From Bryobacterales bacterium (lineage in GTDB: Bacteria; Acidobacteriota; Terriglobia; Bryobacterales; Bryobacteraceae), in assembly GCA_003142355.1 (NCBI GenBank), contig PLMF01000051.1, positions 3,496 through 14,075 on the forward strand: a stretch of DNA of 10,580 bases, in the 5' to 3' direction. This document shows positions 1-6,938 of the stretch, piece after piece (within the stretch, counting starts at the first letter, position 1; each line of letters starts with the position of its first letter). The notes beneath the pieces are model-generated. The model saw nothing but the letters and a program-made list of their open reading frames with translations. It had not been told where the DNA came from and did not search any database. Both the position numbers and the translations under genes were made by a program.

Positions 1-687
1 GAAGCCACGGGGTTCGTGCAGCATGCCGGTTCGAGCGTGAATGCGCAGCGGCAGAGCGGGCCGCATGCACATTCCGCCAACCTGTCGCCGGACGGCCGCT
101 GGCTGCTGGTGGCGGACCTGGGGCTCGACCAGATTCTGAGCTACCGGGTGGACGCCGTGAAAGGCGCGCTCTCCCCCGGCGATCCCCCGTTCACCAAAAT
201 CGCTCCCGGGTCGGGGCCGCGGCACATGGCTTTTGGCAGGGACGGACGCTTCGCCTATGCCATCAACGAAATTCTGTCGACGGTGACCGTGTTTCGCTAC
301 CATTCCGCCCGCGGAAGCCTGGAGGAGTTGCAGACCGCGTCCGTGACGCCCGAGGGCTACTCCGGGACCAAGAGCAGCGCCGAGATCGCCGTGCACCCCG
401 GCGGCAAGTTCCTCTACGCTTCGAATCGCGGGGACAGCACCATCGCGGTATTCCGCATCGATGCCGATAAGGGCACGCTGACCCTGGTCGAGCGCGTCTC
501 GACCCAGGGCAAGACGCCGCGCACTTTTGCCATAGACCCAACCGGAGCGTTTCTGTTCGCCGCCAACCAGGATTCCGGCAACGTGGTCGTGTTCAGAATC
601 GATCCCGCCACGGGCCGCCTGACCCCCGCCGGAAATGTCCTGGAAGTGGCATCACCGGTGTGTATCGTTTTCGCCGCGGCGCACTGA
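1..687 (+). CDS. Lactonase family (6-phosphogluconolactonase-like) beta-propeller protein, N-terminus outside the window
   Basis: The reading frame is open from base 1, so the gene begins upstream; the GTG at 16 is only an internal codon. The visible 228 residues are a row of beta-propeller blades. Each carries the recurring pattern of a small-residue turn, 'PDG/PGG/PTG', then 'LY/LF A.N' and 'VFRID' (for example near 400-460 and 530-600). A PHAHS motif at 61-75 and a GSGPRHM motif near 210-230 are typical of the YkgB/Pgl-type seven-bladed lactonase family (PF10282). Members of that family hydrolyse sugar lactones such as 6-phosphogluconolactone, but many are unproven. Full-length members have about 350-390 residues, so roughly the first third is missing here. 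The frame ends normally with TGA at 685-687, close to the family's usual C-terminus ('SPVCIVF'). It converges on the minus-strand genes and is not part of their operon. Family is confident; substrate is unknown. Any signal peptide lies outside the window. Confidence 0.93.
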   Translation, partial: EATGFVQHAGSSVNAQRQSGPHAHSANLSPDGRWLLVADLGLDQILSYRVDAVKGALSPGDPPFTKIAPGSGPRHMAFGRDGRFAYAINEILSTVTVFRYHSARGSLEELQTASVTPEGYSGTKSSAEIAVHPGGKFLYASNRGDSTIAVFRIDADKGTLTLVERVSTQGKTPRTFAIDPTGAFLFAANQDSGNVVVFRIDPATGRLTPAGNVLEVASPVCIVFAAAH

Positions 688-699
688 CCGATGTTCGCC

Positions 700-722
700 A
701 AGAACCGCTCCCTAACGGTCTT
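700..722 (+). terminator. Weak candidate hairpin after the lactonase gene
   Basis: Twelve bases after the lactonase stop, AAGAACCG (700-707) can pair with CGGTCTT (716-722) around an 8-base loop, with one bulged A. The stem is about 7 base pairs. No T-run follows (the next bases are GCCCCGCC), so it is not a canonical intrinsic terminator. It is listed only because it is the one hairpin placed where a terminator for this gene would be expected. Confidence 0.22.
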
Positions 723-730
723 GCCCCGCC

Positions 731-862
731 TCAAACCGACATCAGCGCCGCCTGCATCATGGCGCGCGTATATCCCACCTGGAACGCGTGGGACGCATAT
801 CTAGGCACTCCGTTCGTCTCGCTGGCCCCACGTTCGCGCATAGGGATATCCAGAGCCTTGGG
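731..862 (-). pseudogene. Orphan C-terminal tail of a UxuA-like TIM-barrel gene (truncated paralogue of 5775-6938)
   Basis: Read on the minus strand, 862-731 encodes 43 residues and a TGA stop. It aligns without gaps to residues 345-387 of the UxuA-like protein at 5775-6938. It begins PKALD against PRALD, and over the last 22 residues only one differs (His for Tyr). At DNA level 735-800 matches 5779-5844 at 60 of 66 positions. Nearly all codon differences there are synonymous, so both copies diverged while coding. Upstream the match fades: residues 350-365 are weakly similar and the frame meets a TAG stop about 27 codons before the PKALD segment. There is no room for the roughly 340 N-terminal residues before the receptor gene's end at 937. 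I infer a paralogue whose 5' part was lost by deletion or rearrangement. A short expressed peptide is unlikely. Confidence 0.8.
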
Positions 863-936
863 CGGCGAGACCATGGACTTCTTCTCTCTCGACGCCATCG
901 CCTACCACATTTTCGACAAGCACTTCCCGGGTGATT

Positions 937-3900
937 CTAAAAATACAGCTTCAGCGCAAGCTGGATCTCGCGGGACGTGCGCTGGAAGAGCAGCGGTGCG
1001 CCCGCGCTGGTAATCGTCGCCACCGCCGCGTTGCCGATCGAAGCGTTGGGGTTATTGAACTGCGGGGTATTCAGCACGTTGAAGCCCTCGGCACGCAACT
1101 GGAGGCGGCGGCTGGCGCTCTCATTGAAGGCGAAGTCCTTGAAGAGGGACAAGTCGAATTGCTCCGTCCCGGGGCCAAACAGAATGTTTCTTCCCGAATT
1201 TCCGAAGGTGTAGCTGCCGGGAGAGACAAAATCGCCGGGATTGAACCATTGCTGAATCGTGCGATTGGCAACGGTTCCCGGCCCGATGCGGTTCGGCCAC
1301 TGCGCGGCGCTGCCGGAATTCAGCAGACTGCTCACCATAACCGGTGTGAACGGAGAGCCTTTCGAAAGCGTATCGATGCTGTTCAATCGCCAGCCCCCGA
1401 CCAGGGTCTGGAGCGGACCGCTGGCATTGCCGGCAAATCTTTTGCCGCGGCCAAAGGGCAATTCGTACGACCAGCTCAACACCATGCGGTGGCGGATATC
1501 GAAGTCCGAGTTCCCCCGGTACAGGTGCAAATTCGCAGGGTTCTGAATACCCACAAGGTTCGAGTTCCCGCTGGAGTCGTCGATACTGTGAGAGTATGCG
1601 TAGACCCCCTGGAAATCGAAACCCGAGGCCAGACGATTCAGGTAGGTGACCTGGAGCGAATTGAACGAGGCGTTGGCGCACAAGCAGTTATTGGTTCCAT
1701 CGGAGAGGTTGGGATATGGCCTGCGGCTCGCCACCGCGGTGGAACCGGGGACCGGGAAATTGATGTTCGGGTTAATCAGCACGTGGACGCTGTTCTGGGC
1801 GACGTAGGCCACCGAGAGCGTGTCGTGGCTGGATAGCTGCCGCTGCAGGTTGAGGTTCCACTCGTTGGCGGACGGGTTCTTGAAATGCCGGTCGTATACC
1901 TGGAAAGCCGTCCCGGCGGCGGGGAACAGATCGGGGCGGGAGGCGGAGAAACCGGCCGAGATCGGTTGCGCGGCGGCGAAGCCTGCCGTACCCGAGCTGT
2001 TGCTGACGATCACCGATCCGTTGAACGGTGCGTTCTTGGACATCGGGTTGGAATTGTAGGTTTCGTAGGCGGTGAATATGCCGAAGCCCCCGCGGATCAC
2101 GGTGCTGGGAGTGGCGCTGTAGGCGAACCCCACGCGCGGACCGAAGTTCGTATACCGCCCGTCGGTGACGGTATCGCCCGGGAACCCGGGGGAGCCGATC
2201 GCAACCACGTTTCCTCCGTTGCTCGGATCGAATATCCCGAAACGGTTGTGCCGCTCCGTCCAGGGCGTGACCATCTCATCGCGAATTCCCAGGTTCAGGG
2301 TTAGCTTGGTATTGATGCGCCAGTTATCCTGCACATAAACGGTGGGCCGGTGGCGCGTCAGCGTGAAATACTTGGTGATATCGATCTGGGAGCTGATCGG
2401 CTTTCCATACAGCAGGTCCGCCAGGCCATACCCCGAATACGACGCGTTGAAGGAAAAGGACCCAACGGGTTTCGGCGGCGAGAAGAACGCGAATGTGGTC
2501 ATCATCCAGTTGGCGCCGAATTTCAACTCATGCCTGCCCTTCACCCAACTGAGAGCCTGGTTGATTTCCCAGATGTTGTTGATCTTTCGCAGGCCTCCAT
2601 TGTTATCGCCCAGGGCCGCCAATCCGCTGACGCTGATGGTCGACATGCCGGGACCGCCGATATTGGCGTTGGGAATGCCATATTGCTCCGCAACATTCCC
2701 GATCAAGGCGTCGGCAACGTTGATGTATTCCAGCAAGCGGGAAAACCCGGCTCGGAACTCGTAGTACTTCGTAGCTCCCAGGGAACGGCTGTAGCCGAAC
2801 ACGCTCTGCCATCCCGGCGCGAGAGTTTGGCCGGGATATCCGGGTCCGCCTCCCACCGCGGGCGGGGGTAGGTAACCGGGATTCATGGTGCTCGGGTCTT
2901 CCTTGCTGTAACGCCCGAAAATCGAGGAGTTGGCGGTGCGGTAGTCGATCCTCGCGTCGCCTTGGTCGATGTTGTTGATGAGCGGCCCATTGTAGAGGTA
3001 GTTACTGACTAACGCACCTCCGGGTATGTTCGGCTGCGGATAGAGCGCCAGAATCTTCGTGGAGGTCGGGTTAATCTGCGACTGCGGCACCTGGTTGTTC
3101 GGAAGGGGCGCGTTCGTGCTGGGATCTTTCACCACGGTCTTCGGCAGAAGGGCGGAGAAGTCGCCGGTGCGGAAGGGCGCAATCGGCACGCTGGAGATGT
3201 AGGTCTGGGGCTGGGCTTGGCGCTTCCCCTCGTAATCGGCGAAGAAGAAGAACTTGTCCTTGCCGTTGAACAAGTGGGGTATCACCACCGGCCCTCCCGC
3301 ATTCGCACCGAATTGATTCATGTGGAACGCCGGGATCGGGCTGGTGGGAGAGTCGAAGAAGTTTTTGGCGTCGAAGTCCGAGTTGCGCAGGAACTCGTAT
3401 ACGGCGCCGTGAAGATCGTTGGCGCCGGAGCGAAAAGTCACGTTGACGATGCTGGGCCCTCCGCCGTACGCCGCGGGTGCGGCGTTGCTCTGCACCTTGA
3501 ATTCCTGGATGGCGTCCACCGGTGGAAAGAAGATCACGACGTTGGTATCGGCATCGATGCCCTGAATGCCGTCGAACATGTAAACACCAACGTTCGGGCG
3601 ATTGCCGTTGATTATCGCTCCGTTGGTCCCCCTACCTTCGGTGTAGCCTGCGTTGGTGGAGTTGGTCGAGTTGCCGACGGTGTTCACGCCCGGAGCCAGT
3701 TGCACCAGTTGCGTGAAATTGCGGCTGTTCAACGGCAGGTCCATCACCTGTTGCCGGGTCCGCACGTTGCTCATGTCCGACGAGACAGTGTCCACCGTGA
3801 CCGCGTTGGCGCCCACCGTGATGCTCTGAGTCGACGCCCCGACCTCCATCGAGACACTGACCTCCGCCCTTTGGCCCACGGCGATTTCGAAGCTGCGAGT

Positions 3901-4161
3901 AGTCTCCTTGAACCCTTGCGCCTTGGCGCTAAGCGCGTATTGCCCCGGTTGCACGGCGACGAAATCGTAATCGCCGGTCGCCGAAGTGGACGCCTGACGG
4001 ACAACGTTGGTCGCCAGGCTTCGCAATTCGACCGATACGTTCGCCATCGGCAGTCCGGTCGGGTCTTTCACCGTGCCGACGACGGATCCGAGTTCAAACT
4101 GCGCGACGGCGACGACAGAGAACAAAATCGCCAGTACTAACAACGAAGTAGCGCGAGACAT
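937..4161 (-). CDS. TonB-dependent receptor with N-terminal carboxypeptidase-regulatory-like domain (Oar-like)
   Basis: This 1074-residue protein is an outer-membrane beta-barrel expected to take up or bind a large ligand using TonB energy. Residues 1-20 form a Sec signal peptide ending in AVA before QFELG. Residues about 25-108 are a carboxypeptidase-regulatory-like beta-sandwich ('VVGTVKDPTGLPMANVSV', 'GQYALSAKAQGF'). A plug domain follows (about 115-250), with the acidobacterial signature 'DLPLNSRNFTQLVQLAPGV' at 141-159 and 'EFLRNSDFDAKNFFD' near 256-270. The rest is barrel, ending in LKLYF, a terminal phenylalanine typical of outer-membrane proteins. The longest frame begins with TTG at 4170, but AAGGAGG at 4177-4171 abuts that codon directly; the ATG at 4161 lies nine bases from it and is the better start. 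It is 71 bases downstream of the enolase-type gene and probably co-transcribed with it. Expanded receptor families of this kind are common in Acidobacteriota. The ligand is unknown; a saccharide is inferred from the neighbours. Confidence 0.95.
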   Translation of the reverse strand: MSRATSLLVLAILFSVVAVAQFELGSVVGTVKDPTGLPMANVSVELRSLATNVVRQASTSATGDYDFVAVQPGQYALSAKAQGFKETTRSFEIAVGQRAEVSVSMEVGASTQSITVGANAVTVDTVSSDMSNVRTRQQVMDLPLNSRNFTQLVQLAPGVNTVGNSTNSTNAGYTEGRGTNGAIINGNRPNVGVYMFDGIQGIDADTNVVIFFPPVDAIQEFKVQSNAAPAAYGGGPSIVNVTFRSGANDLHGAVYEFLRNSDFDAKNFFDSPTSPIPAFHMNQFGANAGGPVVIPHLFNGKDKFFFFADYEGKRQAQPQTYISSVPIAPFRTGDFSALLPKTVVKDPSTNAPLPNNQVPQSQINPTSTKILALYPQPNIPGGALVSNYLYNGPLINNIDQGDARIDYRTANSSIFGRYSKEDPSTMNPGYLPPPAVGGGPGYPGQTLAPGWQSVFGYSRSLGATKYYEFRAGFSRLLEYINVADALIGNVAEQYGIPNANIGGPGMSTISVSGLAALGDNNGGLRKINNIWEINQALSWVKGRHELKFGANWMMTTFAFFSPPKPVGSFSFNASYSGYGLADLLYGKPISSQIDITKYFTLTRHRPTVYVQDNWRINTKLTLNLGIRDEMVTPWTERHNRFGIFDPSNGGNVVAIGSPGFPGDTVTDGRYTNFGPRVGFAYSATPSTVIRGGFGIFTAYETYNSNPMSKNAPFNGSVIVSNSSGTAGFAAAQPISAGFSASRPDLFPAAGTAFQVYDRHFKNPSANEWNLNLQRQLSSHDTLSVAYVAQNSVHVLINPNINFPVPGSTAVASRRPYPNLSDGTNNCLCANASFNSLQVTYLNRLASGFDFQGVYAYSHSIDDSSGNSNLVGIQNPANLHLYRGNSDFDIRHRMVLSWSYELPFGRGKRFAGNASGPLQTLVGGWRLNSIDTLSKGSPFTPVMVSSLLNSGSAAQWPNRIGPGTVANRTIQQWFNPGDFVSPGSYTFGNSGRNILFGPGTEQFDLSLFKDFAFNESASRRLQLRAEGFNVLNTPQFNNPNASIGNAAVATITSAGAPLLFQRTSREIQLALKLYF

Positions 4162-4170
4162 TTTGTACAA

Positions 4171-4177
4171 CCTCCTT
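4171..4177 (-). promoter_or_regulatory. Shine-Dalgarno sequence deciding the receptor start
   Basis: AAGGAGG on the minus strand is a near-perfect anti-16S match. Spacing to ATG 4161 is nine bases, while spacing to the alternative TTG at 4170 is zero. It therefore fixes the receptor start at 4161 and suggests strong translation. Confidence 0.85.
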
Positions 4178-4232
4178 GAATCACTCTTTCAAGCCGGGCC
4201 GCCCCCCGGGTGGGCGAGCGGCGGCATACTCC

Positions 4233-5480
4233 CTATCCAAACTGCAGCCCGTACTTCTGGAAAAACTTGCGGTCCCAATCGATGCCGAGCCCGGGAGCGT
4301 CCGGCGCGTGCACATAGCCGGTTTTGTCGATGGGATAAGTCGAAGCAAACCCCGCCTGAAAGCCCTCCGCGTTCCAGAAGCCCGGGTCGTACATGTACTC
4401 GAGGAATCCTGTGTTCGGGGCGGCGCACTGCATGTGCAGGTTCGTTATCATACCCACCCCGCTTTTGCCGTGGTGCGGTCCAAACAAGGCGCCGTAGGCT
4501 TCCCCCATGGCCGCGATCTTGCGGATGACCGAAACCGGCCCTCCGATCATGGGGTCGGGCTGGATGTAGTCGAGCGCACCCTTGCCCAGGATGTCGCGAT
4601 ACTCCTTCAGCCCGACGTTGCCCTCGCCGCCCGCCAGGTGCATCCGCTTGAGTTGCTTGCGAATCTTCGCCAGATTGTCGTAGTCGTAGCGGTTCAACGG
4701 CTCTTCCAGCCAGTAGAGCCCGATCTGCTCCAGTTCCCGCGCCATCATGGAGGCGGTTTCGTAATCCCACACCGGCGGCGGATCGCCCTTCTTCGAACTG
4801 GCCATATTGGCGTCCACCATGACCTCCATCTTGTCGCCCACCGCTCTCTTCACGGTGGCCGCCAGTTTGAGGTCGTCCTTGGGGTCCGGATGATGCAGGC
4901 GCAGCTTGATCGCCCGGAACCCGAGTTCGTAGAATTTGTGCGCGTCCTCGGCACGCTCCTCAGGCGTCTTGTAGAAATGGACCGTGGCCGCGTATGGCTG
5001 GACCTTGTCCGCCGCCGCCCCCCACAGCTTGTACAACGGTTGGCCTGTCACCTTGCCGATGATGTCCCACAGCGCCACTTCGAGGAAGAACAGGCGCACC
5101 GGTGCCGGCGCCTTCTCCTTTTGGAAGAACTGGGCGTTATGAATCGCCAGGTCGAACGGATCCTTGCCCACGAAGTACGCCTCGGCGCGGCGCTGAACCT
5201 CCGCGCCGATGCCCGCCGGCAGTTTGTAGTCGCCGTCCATGGTCGTGCCCACCACGCCCTGGTCCGTGAAGAACTGCGCAATTACGTAATCGCGCGTGTC
5301 CTGCGGGATCTTCTTCGGGTCCCAGGGAAGCACCAGGCCCTTGCCGGTGACGACGTCACGCACCTCGACCGTGTGCACGCGCGTGATCTTGAGCTTTTTC
5401 ACCCCGGCGGGCGAGGCGGGGGTAGCAAGCGCGCCCGTGGCCGCCACCCCGGAAAGCAAACCGAACTGCCGTCTGGTCAT
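4233..5480 (-). CDS. Tat-exported enolase-superfamily protein, mandelate racemase/muconate lactonizing enzyme type
   Basis: The protein has 415 residues. Members abstract the alpha-proton of a carboxylate bound to Mg2+, and many are acid-sugar dehydratases. The N-terminus TRRQFGLLSG followed by a hydrophobic stretch to PASPA (about residue 25) is a twin-arginine signal, so the mature enzyme is probably periplasmic. The capping domain spans about 28-150 and the barrel 160-390. Metal ligands are in place: D223 (VMVDAN), EEP at 259-261 and E286 (GGEG). The second catalytic side is present as D309 (QPD), H336/H337 (GPHH) and E361 (FLEY). At the first catalytic Lys pair the sequence is K192-L-R194, where mandelate racemase has KxK. 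The start at ATG 5480 has AAAGGAG seven bases upstream and begins exactly at the signal peptide; the longer frame to 5639 adds a low-complexity, non-coding-looking extension. It is 294 bases from the UxuA-like gene and 71 bases before the receptor. Superfamily is certain; substrate and reaction (dehydration or racemisation) are not assignable. Confidence 0.93.
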   Translation of the reverse strand: MTRRQFGLLSGVAATGALATPASPAGVKKLKITRVHTVEVRDVVTGKGLVLPWDPKKIPQDTRDYVIAQFFTDQGVVGTTMDGDYKLPAGIGAEVQRRAEAYFVGKDPFDLAIHNAQFFQKEKAPAPVRLFFLEVALWDIIGKVTGQPLYKLWGAAADKVQPYAATVHFYKTPEERAEDAHKFYELGFRAIKLRLHHPDPKDDLKLAATVKRAVGDKMEVMVDANMASSKKGDPPPVWDYETASMMARELEQIGLYWLEEPLNRYDYDNLAKIRKQLKRMHLAGGEGNVGLKEYRDILGKGALDYIQPDPMIGGPVSVIRKIAAMGEAYGALFGPHHGKSGVGMITNLHMQCAAPNTGFLEYMYDPGFWNAEGFQAGFASTYPIDKTGYVHAPDAPGLGIDWDRKFFQKYGLQFG

Positions 5481-5487
5481 GCAGGGT

Positions 5488-5494
5488 CTCCTTT
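5488..5494 (-). promoter_or_regulatory. Shine-Dalgarno sequence of the enolase-type gene
   Basis: AAAGGAG on the minus strand, seven bases before ATG 5480, supports that start over the ATG at 5639. Confidence 0.75.
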
Positions 5495-5499
5495 GCCGG

Positions 5500-5517
5500 C
5501 CGGCCGAAACCGGCCAG
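5500..5517 (-). other. Strong GC hairpin just upstream of the ribosome binding site
   Basis: On the minus strand CTGGCCG (5517-5511) can pair with CGGCCGG (5506-5500) around a GTTT loop: seven pairs, one of them T-G. It ends five bases before the Shine-Dalgarno of the enolase-type gene. No T-run follows, so it is not an intrinsic terminator. It could influence translation or mRNA stability in the leader, but GC-rich DNA forms such hairpins by chance. Confidence 0.35.
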
Positions 5518-5649
5518 GCCGAAATTGTGCCCCCGTTATCCGCGATTGGCGCATCGCCTGTACCAGTCGCCTCACTCCAGGTATTGCCTCGATGTTGTCG
5601 TTGTCGCGGTGCGAGGCGAACCGGCGCCCCCGTTTCCACGCCTCCCAGG

Positions 5650-5679
5650 ATTTTGAACGCATTCCTCCGCTACTGTCAA
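5650..5679 (-). promoter_or_regulatory. Candidate sigma-70-type promoter for the enolase-type gene and receptor
   Basis: In the 294-base gap 5481-5774 the minus strand has a perfect -35 box TTGACA (5679-5674). An 18-base spacer and CAAAAT (5655-5650), four of six matches to TATAAT, follow. Transcription would start near 5643 and leave a leader of about 160 bases before ATG 5480. This would make the enolase-type gene and the receptor a separately controlled unit. The rest of the gap shows no convincing gene, operator or terminator. Confidence 0.42.
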
Positions 5680-5774
5680 CATGCGAGAAGAACCGTGAGC
5701 TTTCTCGCCATTCGACGTTTCACAGGCTGAAACCGGTGGCGCGGGTTTGCACCCGGGCGGGGCGGATTCCCCTC

Positions 5775-6938
5775 CTACACCGACATCAGCGCCGCCTGCA
5801 TCATCGCCCGCGTATACCCCACCTGGAACGCGTATGACGCGTATCCGCCGCCGCCCGGATACCCGCCGATGCGCCCGCGGTCGCGATCGTAGTCGAGCGC
5901 GCGCGGATGTTCGGGGTAAATCTCCCGCGTGTACTTGTGCTTGATGAGTTCCTTCATCACCAGGAACATGTTGTTCTCGCCCTCGTCGATCATGACTTCC
6001 GAATATCGCTCGTACGGCTTCTGCATCTTCACGTTGCGGAAGTGGACGTGGTTGATGCGGTCGCGCGAGGCGAAATAGGCGCACACTTCCACCGGGTTCT
6101 GGCCCATCTCGTGCGTCACGCCGCAATCGAAGGTGATGCCGTTGGCCGGGCTCTTGACGATTTCGATGAGGTGCTTCCACCCCTCCACGCTGCCCATGAT
6201 CTGCTGCGATCCGCGGCTGATGGGCGCGGGCGGATCGTTGGGATGCAGCGCCAGCCGGACTCCCGCCTTTTCGGCTTCGGGAACGACTCTCTTCAGAAAG
6301 TAGGTGATCGTAGCCCACATTTCCTCCAGCGTGTGGGCGCCCTCGTTGGCCAGGGGAGGCAAGTCCCGGAACTTGATGGAGGCTTCCTCGGCGCTCGCGC
6401 TGCCCGAATACTGGCGGCCGGGAGTGCGCACCAGGTCGTAATCGAAGCCCGTCCAGCCCACCCCGGGGCGGACATCGTCGGTCTCCTCGAAGTACCCCTC
6501 CATGGCGCGGTGCGCGTACCAGTTGTATTCGACGACCGGCAGCCCCACCTTGCCCGCCGCCCGGATCGAGGCGATTACTTTTTCGATCTCTTCATCGCGT
6601 CCCGGCCGGCCATAGATGGCGTTGTTGAAGCCCCCGATCATGAGGTTGCCCAGCGTGAGGCCGCTGGCTTTCAGACGGTCCATCTGCTCTTTGAGGCGGC
6701 TTTCCTCCCACGGGATCTGGCCCATGCCGCCGAGTACCCACTCCACGCCGAGCTGCCTGATGCGGCGCGCCGAGTCCACCCCGCCCCCACCGCCGTCGCC
6801 CGTCGAGAGAGCGATCTTGGGCGTGTCCTTTCCTTCAAAGCGGGGCGCGGGCATGACGGCCGCGGCGCTCGCCGGAGATGCCAAAGCCGCCATGCCGGCG
6901 GTTTCGATCAATCTTCTTCGCGAAATCCCCACGTTCAT
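5775..6938 (-). CDS. Tat-exported UxuA-like (mannonate dehydratase family) TIM-barrel protein, divergent metal site
   Basis: The 387-residue protein starts with SRRRLIETAG and a hydrophobic run to ASAAA (about 27), a twin-arginine signal. The remainder is a xylose-isomerase-like TIM barrel. It has hallmarks of UxuA, which dehydrates D-mannonate to 2-keto-3-deoxygluconate: 'VVEYNWYAH' (135-143), 'LHPNDPP' with H232, 'SPANGITF' (263-270) and 'HVHFRNV' with H299. Where UxuA has its metal-binding Cys (LCTG) this protein has D271-C272. Where UxuA has Asp-His it has E343-H344 in YPEHPRALD. The metal site may be rebuilt, so classic mannonate dehydratase activity is doubtful. The start ATG 6938 overlaps the previous gene's stop as ATGA and is preceded by AGGAGAGGGG. 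The frame stays open far upstream (to 7985), but that stretch is antiregister to the neighbouring gene. A truncated second copy of its tail lies at 731-862. An isomerase/epimerase role is the main alternative. Confidence 0.9.
   Translation of the reverse strand: MNVGISRRRLIETAGMAALASPASAAAVMPAPRFEGKDTPKIALSTGDGGGGGVDSARRIRQLGVEWVLGGMGQIPWEESRLKEQMDRLKASGLTLGNLMIGGFNNAIYGRPGRDEEIEKVIASIRAAGKVGLPVVEYNWYAHRAMEGYFEETDDVRPGVGWTGFDYDLVRTPGRQYSGSASAEEASIKFRDLPPLANEGAHTLEEMWATITYFLKRVVPEAEKAGVRLALHPNDPPAPISRGSQQIMGSVEGWKHLIEIVKSPANGITFDCGVTHEMGQNPVEVCAYFASRDRINHVHFRNVKMQKPYERYSEVMIDEGENNMFLVMKELIKHKYTREIYPEHPRALDYDRDRGRIGGYPGGGGYASYAFQVGYTRAMMQAALMSV

Noticed and set aside
931..1836. Long + strand open frames opposite the receptor gene (also 3217-4140)
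   Set aside because: Shadow frames of the receptor; repetitive Arg/Val/Gly/Glu composition and no family signature.
4198..4225. GCCGCC/GGCGGC hairpin between the enolase-type gene and the receptor as a terminator
   Set aside because: The loop is 16 bases and no T-run follows. A terminator would cut off the closely spaced receptor gene; probably chance in GC-rich DNA.
5496..5506. GGCCGGCC palindrome, also near 6601 and 10551, as a repeated operator
   Set aside because: An 8-base GC palindrome recurs easily at this base composition, and one of the copies lies within a coding region.
5749..5765. CGGGT-TTGC-ACCCG inverted repeat after the second UxuA-like gene as a terminator
   Set aside because: The stem is only five pairs and no T-run follows on the minus strand.
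4176..5837. 553-codon + strand open frame opposite the enolase-type gene
   Set aside because: It is antisense to a gene with intact superfamily motifs. Its translation is Arg/His/Val-rich without domains, as expected for the complement of GC-rich coding DNA.
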